Positions 59,178 through 64,000 of a stretch of 64,000 bases of DNA are shown one piece after another; position 1 is the first letter of the stretch; each line of letters opens with the position of its first letter. The notes beneath the pieces were generated by a model. It had not been told where the DNA came from, made no database searches, and was given only the letters and a program-made list of their open reading frames with translations. Origin of the DNA: Streptomyces sp. DH-12 (GTDB lineage: Bacteria > Actinomycetota > Actinomycetes > Streptomycetales > Streptomycetaceae); the NCBI RefSeq assembly GCF_002899455.1, contig NZ_PPFB01000001.1, positions 6,044,001 through 6,108,000 on the forward strand. Reading direction: 5' to 3'. A program made the translations under genes and the position numbers.

Positions 59178-61699
59178 TGCGGGTCCCGCTTTCCTGGCTG
59201 CGGGAGTACGTCGACCTGCCGGCCACCGAGACCGGCCGTGACGTGCAGGCCAAGCTCATTTCGGCCGGGCTGGAGGTCGAGACCGTCGAACACCTCGGCG
59301 CCGACCTCAAGGGCCCGCTGGTCGTCGGCCAGGTGCTGACCATCGAGGAGCTGGAGGGCTTCAAGAAGCCGATCCGCTTCTGCACCGTCGACGTCGGCCG
59401 GGCCAACGGCACCGGCGAGCCCCAGGAGATCGTCTGCGGCGCCCGCAACTTTTCCGTCGGCGACAAGGTCGTCGTGGTCCTGCCCGGCGCCACCCTGCCC
59501 GGCGGCTTCTCCATCAGCGCCCGCAAGACCTACGGCAAGGTCTCGCACGGCATGATCTGCTCCAGCGACGAGCTGGGCATGGGCGACGACGGCACCGAGG
59601 GCATCATCGTGCTGCCGCCGGAGACCGAGGTCGGCAAGGACGCCATCGAGCTGCTCGAACTGGTCGACGAGGTCCTGGACATCGCCGTCACCGCCAACCG
59701 CGGCGACTGCCTGTCCATCCGCGGCGTCGCCCGCGAGACCGCCATCGCCTACGGTCTGCCGCTGCGCGACCCGGCGCTGCTCGACGTGCCCGGGCCCAAC
59801 GCCTTCGGCCACCCGGTGAAGGTCTCCGACCCGGTCGGCTGCGACCGCTTCACCGCCCGCACGGTGACCGGCCTCAGCCCCGAGGCGCGCTCCCCGATCT
59901 GGCTCCAGCGCCGCCTGCAGAAGGTCGGCATGCGCCCGATCTCGCTCGCCGTCGACGTCACCAACTACGTGATGATGGAGCTCGGCCAGCCGCTGCACGC
60001 CTACGACCGCAGCCAGGTCCAGGGCGCCATCGGCGTCCGCCGCGCGCAGGAGGGCGAGAAGATCGTCACCCTCGACGGCGTCGAGCGGAAGCTGCACGCC
60101 GAGGACCTCGTCATCACCGACGACCGCGGCCCGATCGGCCTGGCCGGCGTCATGGGCGGCGCCGACACCGAGATCGCCGACCACGACCCCGCCGCGGAGG
60201 GCGGCGCCGCGACCACCGACGTGATCATCGAGGCCGCCCACTTCGACCAGGTGTCCGTGGCCCGCACGGCCCGCCGCCACAAGCTGTCCTCCGAGGCCTC
60301 CCGCCGCTTCGAGCGCGGTGTGGACCCGCAGGCCGCGTCGGCCGCCGCGCAGCGCACCGTCGACCTGCTGGTGCTGCTCGCCGGCGGCACCGCCGAGGCC
60401 GGCGTCACCGAGGTCGTCGCCCCGAGCGCGCCGCACACCATCACCGTCGCCGCCGACCACCCGGACAAGGTCGCCGGTGTGACCTACGGCCGGGAGACCG
60501 TCGTACGCCGCCTCCAGGAGGTGGGCTGCGACGTCTACGGAGCGGACGAGCTGATCGTCACGGTCCCGTCCTGGCGGCCCGACCTCACCGATCCGAACGA
60601 CCTCGCCGAGGAGGTCATCCGGCTGGAGGGCTACGAGAACCTGCCCTCCACCCTGCCCAGGCCGTCCGCCGGCCGGGGCCTGACCGCCCGCCAGCGGCTG
60701 CACCGCCGCATCGGCCGGGCGCTCGCCGGCGCCGGGTACGTGGAGGCGCTGAACTACCCGTTCGTCAGCGAGCAGGTCTTCGACCAGCTCGGCCTGGAGG
60801 CCGACGACCCGGCCCGCCGCGTCGTCAAGCTGGTCAACCCGCTCAGCGACGAGGAGCCCGCGCTGCGGACCTCGCTGCTGCCGGGCCTGCTCGCCGCGCT
60901 GCGCCGCAACGACGGCAGGGGCTCGCACGACCTCGCGCTGTTCGAGACCGGTCTGGTCTTCCAGCCGCGGGACGCGGCCGAGGCAGCCGCGAACCTCCCC
61001 GTCGACCGCCGTCCCGGCCCCGACGACATCGCCGCGCTGAACGCCGCGCTGCCCGACCAGCCCCGGCACGTCGCCGTGGTCCTGGCCGGGGCCCGCGAGC
61101 AGGCCGGCTGGTGGGGCAAGGGCCGCCCGGCCGACTGGGCCGACGCGATCGAGGCCGCCCGGACCGTCGCCCGCGAGGCCGGCGCCGAACTGGGCATCCG
61201 CAAGGGGCAGTACGGTCCATGGCACCCGGGCCGCTGCGCCGAGCTGACCGTCACCGTCGACGGCGCCGAGCGCGTCGTCGGCCACGCCGGTGAGCTGCAC
61301 CCGCGCGTCCTGAAGACGCTGGGCCTGCCCGCGCGCGCCTGCGCGATGGAGCTGGACCTGGACGTCCTGGAGCGGGTCGGCGACACCCTCCCGCAGGCGC
61401 CGTCCATCTCCACCTTCCCGGTCGCCACGCAGGACGTCGCCCTGGTCGTCGACGCCTACGTGCCCGCCGCGGACGTGGAGGCGGCACTGCGCGAGGGCGC
61501 CGGTGAACTGCTGGAGTCCATCCGCCTGTTCGACGTGTACGAGAACGCCGAGCAGCTCGGCGACGGCCGCAAGTCCCTGGCGTACGCGCTGCGGTTCCGG
61601 GCGGACGACCGCACGCTGACCGTCGACGAGGCGTCGGCGGCCCGTGAGGCGGCCGTCGCCCTGGCGGCGGACCGCACCGGCGCGGTACTCCGCGGCTGA
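59177..61699 (+). CDS. pheT: Phenylalanyl-tRNA synthetase beta subunit
   Basis: An 840-aa beta subunit. It has an N-terminal tRNA-binding OB domain (GPLVVGQVLTIEELEGF), the B3/B4 editing domain (GRAANG-like region; LQRRLQKVGMRPISLAVDVT), B5 domain, the catalytic-like core and a C-terminal ferredoxin-fold anticodon-binding domain (SISTFPVATQDVALVVD to the end). It hydrolyses mischarged Tyr-tRNA-Phe and positions the tRNA. The ATG overlaps the pheS stop (TGATG). Confidence 0.98.
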   Translation: MRVPLSWLREYVDLPATETGRDVQAKLISAGLEVETVEHLGADLKGPLVVGQVLTIEELEGFKKPIRFCTVDVGRANGTGEPQEIVCGARNFSVGDKVVVVLPGATLPGGFSISARKTYGKVSHGMICSSDELGMGDDGTEGIIVLPPETEVGKDAIELLELVDEVLDIAVTANRGDCLSIRGVARETAIAYGLPLRDPALLDVPGPNAFGHPVKVSDPVGCDRFTARTVTGLSPEARSPIWLQRRLQKVGMRPISLAVDVTNYVMMELGQPLHAYDRSQVQGAIGVRRAQEGEKIVTLDGVERKLHAEDLVITDDRGPIGLAGVMGGADTEIADHDPAAEGGAATTDVIIEAAHFDQVSVARTARRHKLSSEASRRFERGVDPQAASAAAQRTVDLLVLLAGGTAEAGVTEVVAPSAPHTITVAADHPDKVAGVTYGRETVVRRLQEVGCDVYGADELIVTVPSWRPDLTDPNDLAEEVIRLEGYENLPSTLPRPSAGRGLTARQRLHRRIGRALAGAGYVEALNYPFVSEQVFDQLGLEADDPARRVVKLVNPLSDEEPALRTSLLPGLLAALRRNDGRGSHDLALFETGLVFQPRDAAEAAANLPVDRRPGPDDIAALNAALPDQPRHVAVVLAGAREQAGWWGKGRPADWADAIEAARTVAREAGAELGIRKGQYGPWHPGRCAELTVTVDGAERVVGHAGELHPRVLKTLGLPARACAMELDLDVLERVGDTLPQAPSISTFPVATQDVALVVDAYVPAADVEAALREGAGELLESIRLFDVYENAEQLGDGRKSLAYALRFRADDRTLTVDEASAAREAAVALAADRTGAVLRG

Positions 61700-61720
61700 C
61701 GCCGCACGCTCCCCCCGTCC

Positions 61721-61757
61721 GGGCCGGTCACCAGGCGACACGCCTGGTGACCGGCCC
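61721..61757. terminator. Terminator after pheT
   Basis: A perfect 17-bp stem (61721-61737 with 61741-61757) with a 3-nt loop ACA, 21 nt after the pheT stop. Confidence 0.92.
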
Positions 61758-62553
61758 GGCCCGCGTTCGCGCGGCGGGGAGCGCCGTGGGCCCGTCTTCG
61801 GCGGGTGACGAGGACGCGGGCGCACGGGCACGTGGCGCGGGGCCCGCGCGGTGGAGTGTGGTGGCGTTGCCGCGGGCGGGTGTGGTGGATCAGGGTCTGG
61901 CGCAAGGCCCCGCCCCGCCGGTCCGGCCCCCTGCGTCCGTGCCGGTCGCCTCAGGCCGCTCCACGGCTGCTCCACGGCCGCTCTGCCCCAGCCCTCGGAT
62001 GAGACGGGAGCCCGTGCTCCCGCCCCCGCCCTCCCGCAGCCACCGCTCCGCACCGCGTGTGCGCAGCCTCGCGGAGCCGAAGCGGATCGGAGCCGACCGG
62101 CGACACCGCCCCGGGCCGAGGGTCCGGGCCCTCGGCGCGCACCGCCGGTCGTCGAGGTGCCCGGACGGCACGGCCGGGAGGGCGGCGGCGCACCGCGTGA
62201 CGGGCGCAGCGCAGCACGGGTGGGGAGCGCGGCCCCGGGGTGTCGGCACGTCCTTGCGGTGGTCGGCGCCGAGCGGCCGTACATGGTGCCGGCGACTGTC
62301 CGGGGAGGGTTCGCCGGGGCGCCGGAGCCCCCAAGGGAGCCGGAGGGATGCTTCCGCTTCGGGCATATGCGAGGGTCGGCGCGGGCATGTCAGGGCTGGT
62401 CAGCAGGCGGAACCCCGGCGTCCCGCCGGTTACTCACTCGTTCGGGTGACTGAGCCGGGTGATGCGGCCGGAACGGGGGCCGCACTCGACAGAATCGGAC
62501 CGGCCTCTCGAGGCCGGTCTGCGCTGTCCGGGCCTATTTGGGGGGCCATCGGC
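61758..62553. other. Long gene-poor interval between pheT and the PP2C gene
   Basis: About 800 bp. Several open frames exist on both strands, but their products are Arg/Pro/Gly-rich without any recognisable domain and codon third positions look unlike real Streptomyces genes. The plus frame of the downstream phosphatase stays open all through it, which is common in high-GC sequence. Features seen are a dyad TCACTC-N4-GGGTGA (62434-62449) and a 20-bp palindrome (62499-62518). A decayed gene, a long 5' leader or a small RNA remain possible. Confidence 0.5.
62434..62518. promoter_or_regulatory. Two palindromes upstream of the PP2C phosphatase
   Basis: TCACTC-GTTC-GGGTGA (62434-62449) and ACCGGCCT-CTCG-AGGCCGGT (62499-62518) lie 35-120 nt before the phosphatase ATG. 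The first has TNACNC/GNGTNA half-sites like those of BldD, but with a 4-nt centre instead of 1. The second could be a leader hairpin or operator. Confidence 0.4.
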
Positions 62554-63618
62554 ATGATCCGCTTCAAGCCCGGGGCTCCCCGCGGGGTGCCACCCCGGTT
62601 CCTGTCACGGCTGCGCTCCCTCGCGGTTCCCACGGCGTGGAGCGCCGTCGCGGTGGCCCACCGCCTGACCTGCCCGCTCGCCCGGGACGACGCCCTCGGC
62701 GCCCGCCTGGTCAGCAGCGCCGTCCTCTGCGCGGTCGGCACCGGCATCGTCCTGCACATCCGGCGCCGCATGCTGCGCGAGGTCCGGCACGCCCGCCGGA
62801 TCGCCGAGACCGCCCAGAGCGTCCTGCTGCGGCCCCCGCCCCCACGCGTCGACGGGCTGGCCGTCGCCGCCGTCCACCTCTCCGCGGACCCCGGCGCCCG
62901 CATCGGCGGGGACCTGTACGAGGTGACGGCCACCGAGCACGGCGTACGGGCCGTCATCGGCGACGTCCGCGGCCACGGGATCGGCGCCGTGGGCACCGGC
63001 GCCGCCGTCCTCGGCAGTTTCCGCGAGGCCGCCCACGACGAGGAGGACCTCGCCGGGGTGCTGCGCCGGCTGGAGCGCGCCATGGACCGGCACCTGCGCG
63101 AACGGGTGCACAGTGAGCGCGGCATGGGGGACGGCGCCCCCGCCGCCGAGGAGTTCGTCACCGTCCTGCTGCTGGAGATCCTTCCGGACGGCGAGGTGCA
63201 CGCCCTCAACTGCGGCCACCCATGGCCCCACCGCCTGACCGGCGCGGGCGCCGAACCGCTGGCCCGTGCCGACCCCCTCCCGCCGCTCGGCCCGTTCCCG
63301 CTCCCCGGCGAGCTGCCCACCGCCGCCTGCGGCCGTCTGCTCCCCGGCGACATCCTCGTCCTGCACACCGACGGGGCGGAGGAGGCCCGCGACGCCGACG
63401 GCCGCTTCTTCCCGCTCCGGGACGTCCTCGCCGAGGCGGCCCGCGAGCGGCCGCGGACGCCCCAGGCCGTCCTGCGGACGGTGCTCACGGCACTGCTGGA
63501 CCACAGCGTCGGCCCGCCGAAGGACGACGTGGCCCTGCTGATCCTCAGGAACGAACGCTGCCCCCCGCCCACGCGGCAGCCCCGCGGCGTGACCCGCTCG
63601 GCCACGGCCGACCGGTAG
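62554..63618 (+). CDS. Membrane-anchored PP2C/SpoIIE-type phosphatase
   Basis: A 354-aa PP2C-family Ser/Thr phosphatase. Two weak hydrophobic segments (about 23-38 and 50-66) precede the catalytic domain (about 85-335) with metal-binding Asp residues in RIGGDLYEV, VIGDVRGHG and LVLHTDGAEEARD and the final KDDVALLI. Such SpoIIE/RsbU-like phosphatases usually act on anti-anti-sigma factors. The ATG at 62554 has no strong ribosome-binding site; the open frame upstream is not protein-like. No sigma-factor switch genes are adjacent. Confidence 0.9.
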   Translation: MIRFKPGAPRGVPPRFLSRLRSLAVPTAWSAVAVAHRLTCPLARDDALGARLVSSAVLCAVGTGIVLHIRRRMLREVRHARRIAETAQSVLLRPPPPRVDGLAVAAVHLSADPGARIGGDLYEVTATEHGVRAVIGDVRGHGIGAVGTGAAVLGSFREAAHDEEDLAGVLRRLERAMDRHLRERVHSERGMGDGAPAAEEFVTVLLLEILPDGEVHALNCGHPWPHRLTGAGAEPLARADPLPPLGPFPLPGELPTAACGRLLPGDILVLHTDGAEEARDADGRFFPLRDVLAEAARERPRTPQAVLRTVLTALLDHSVGPPKDDVALLILRNERCPPPTRQPRGVTRSATADR

Positions 63619-63637
63619 CGCCGCGCGGGGCCGGCGG

Positions 63638-63685
63638 GCCGTCCGCCCCGCCACGGAGTGTCGGGCAGGCGGCCGGGCGGACGGC
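63638..63685 (+). terminator. Possible terminator after the PP2C gene
   Basis: GCCGTCCGCCC (63638-63648) is complementary to GGGCGGACGGC (63675-63685), an 11-bp stem with a 26-nt loop, 20 nt after the stop codon. Confidence 0.6.
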
Positions 63686-63808
63686 GAGCGAACGGGCCGC
63701 CGCTGTACGAGGGGGAGCCGGCGGCCCGGCCGGCCTCTTTCGAGGCAATTCAGTCAACCGGCCGGGCACGTTCCGCGACAGCGCGCGCACACTGCGGATG
63801 CGGGCACT

Positions 63809-63827
63809 CCGTTCACACCCCGTGTGA
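63809..63827. promoter_or_regulatory. 19-bp palindrome before the partial regulator gene
   Basis: GTTCACACCCCGTGTGAAC: perfect 8-bp arms around CCC, 48 nt before the ATG at 63875. TACCCT (63838-63843) just downstream may be a -10 box. It is a strong operator candidate, possibly autoregulatory. Confidence 0.6.
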
Positions 63828-63874
63828 ACGCGCAGCCACTACCCTGTCCGCACCGAGCCACCCGGGGGCCCGAC

Positions 63875-64000
63875 ATGCAGCCCAACACTCTGCTCGACGC
63901 GATCCTCGACGAGGCCGGCATCTCCCACGCGGGGCTGGCCGCGCACGTCAACCAGGCCGGGCGGGCACGCGGCCTGACGCTGCGCTACGAACACACCGCC
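63875..64000 (+). CDS. Start of an XRE-like regulator, cut by the window edge
   Basis: Only the first 42 codons are present, with no stop. The product starts MQPNTLLDAILDEAGISHAG, then LAAHVNQAGRARGLTLRYEH. This is the N-terminal helix-turn-helix (LLDEAGISHAGLAAHVN) typical of large Streptomyces XRE/TPR regulators such as NsdA-like developmental repressors. The identity beyond the family is a guess. The ATG follows CCGGGGG with a palindrome upstream. Confidence 0.75.
   Translation, partial: MQPNTLLDAILDEAGISHAGLAAHVNQAGRARGLTLRYEHTA

Noticed and set aside
62434..62449. Canonical BldD box
   Set aside because: Half-sites fit TNACNC/GNGTNA but the centre is 4 nt rather than 1, so it is listed only as a generic dyad.
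61851..62453. Open frames of 150-200 codons on both strands in the pheT-PP2C interval
   Set aside because: Arg/Gly/Pro-rich products without domains and with codon-position composition unlike the neighbouring genes.

Overview
The window is high-GC (about 72%) actinobacterial chromosome. Gene content and order, many GTG/TTG starts and strong third-codon G+C point to Streptomyces. From memory it matches the S. coelicolor region from pheT up to just past the Pup-proteasome genes (roughly SCO1594 to SCO1655, reversed). It is mostly conserved core chromosome with some accessory transport and regulatory genes. I saw no tRNA, rRNA, IS element, integrase, prophage or CRISPR array.

Layout. (1) 1-5,600: response regulator, RecB-like Fe-S nuclease, M50 site-2 protease, TrmI tRNA methyltransferase, a secreted protein and a ferredoxin. 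(2) 5,800-22,200: the Pup-proteasome region: ATPase Mpa/ARC, dop, pup, a decayed endonuclease VII fragment, prcB, prcA, an inserted LacI-regulator/MFS pair, pafA, two FKBP isomerases, pafB, pafC, a zinc-ribbon protein, a small membrane protein, tatA, tatC and a DAG-kinase-like enzyme. (3) 22,300-25,100: HelY helicase. (4) 25,500-30,200: a five-gene conservon (sensor-like ATPase, roadblock, DUF742, GTPase, P450), equivalent to cvn9/rarABCDE. (5) 30,200-38,700: pseudouridine synthase, iron-box siderophore-interacting reductase, 5'-3' exonuclease, a glycine-betaine-type ABC transporter whose permease is fused to two substrate-binding domains, an XRE/cupin regulator and a metal-receptor-like protein. 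(6) 38,850-46,500: LysR regulator, then an ethanolamine assimilation cluster (amidohydrolase, ethanolamine permease, GntR regulator, GlnA4-type ligase, aldehyde dehydrogenase, SDR). (7) 46,500-53,800: membrane proteins, a PLP-fold aldolase/deaminase, a mycosin-like protease, a beta-lactamase-fold protein, SseB and DUF1844. (8) 53,800-61,700: infC-rpmI-rplT, SpoU methyltransferase, histidine kinase, pheST. (9) 61,700-64,000: a long gene-poor stretch, a PP2C phosphatase and the start of a regulator.

How they work together. Dop prepares or removes Pup, PafA ligates it, Mpa unfolds targets and PrcAB degrades them. PafB/PafC are the WYL regulators of the LexA-independent DNA-damage response. The most interesting observation is that sequences matching the PafBC promoter element (TTGTCRGTG-N8-TANNNT, as I remember it) lie upstream of helY (full match), the RecB-like nuclease (one mismatch) and pup (weaker). 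The window would then hold the regulators, the degradation machine and several of its DNA-damage targets.

Other points: infC starts at AUC behind a terminator-like attenuator; Pup is encoded with C-terminal Glu; an endonuclease VII remnant overlaps prcB; the P450 has lost the ExxR motif; and a beta-lactamase-fold gene runs almost 400 bp antisense into a protease gene.
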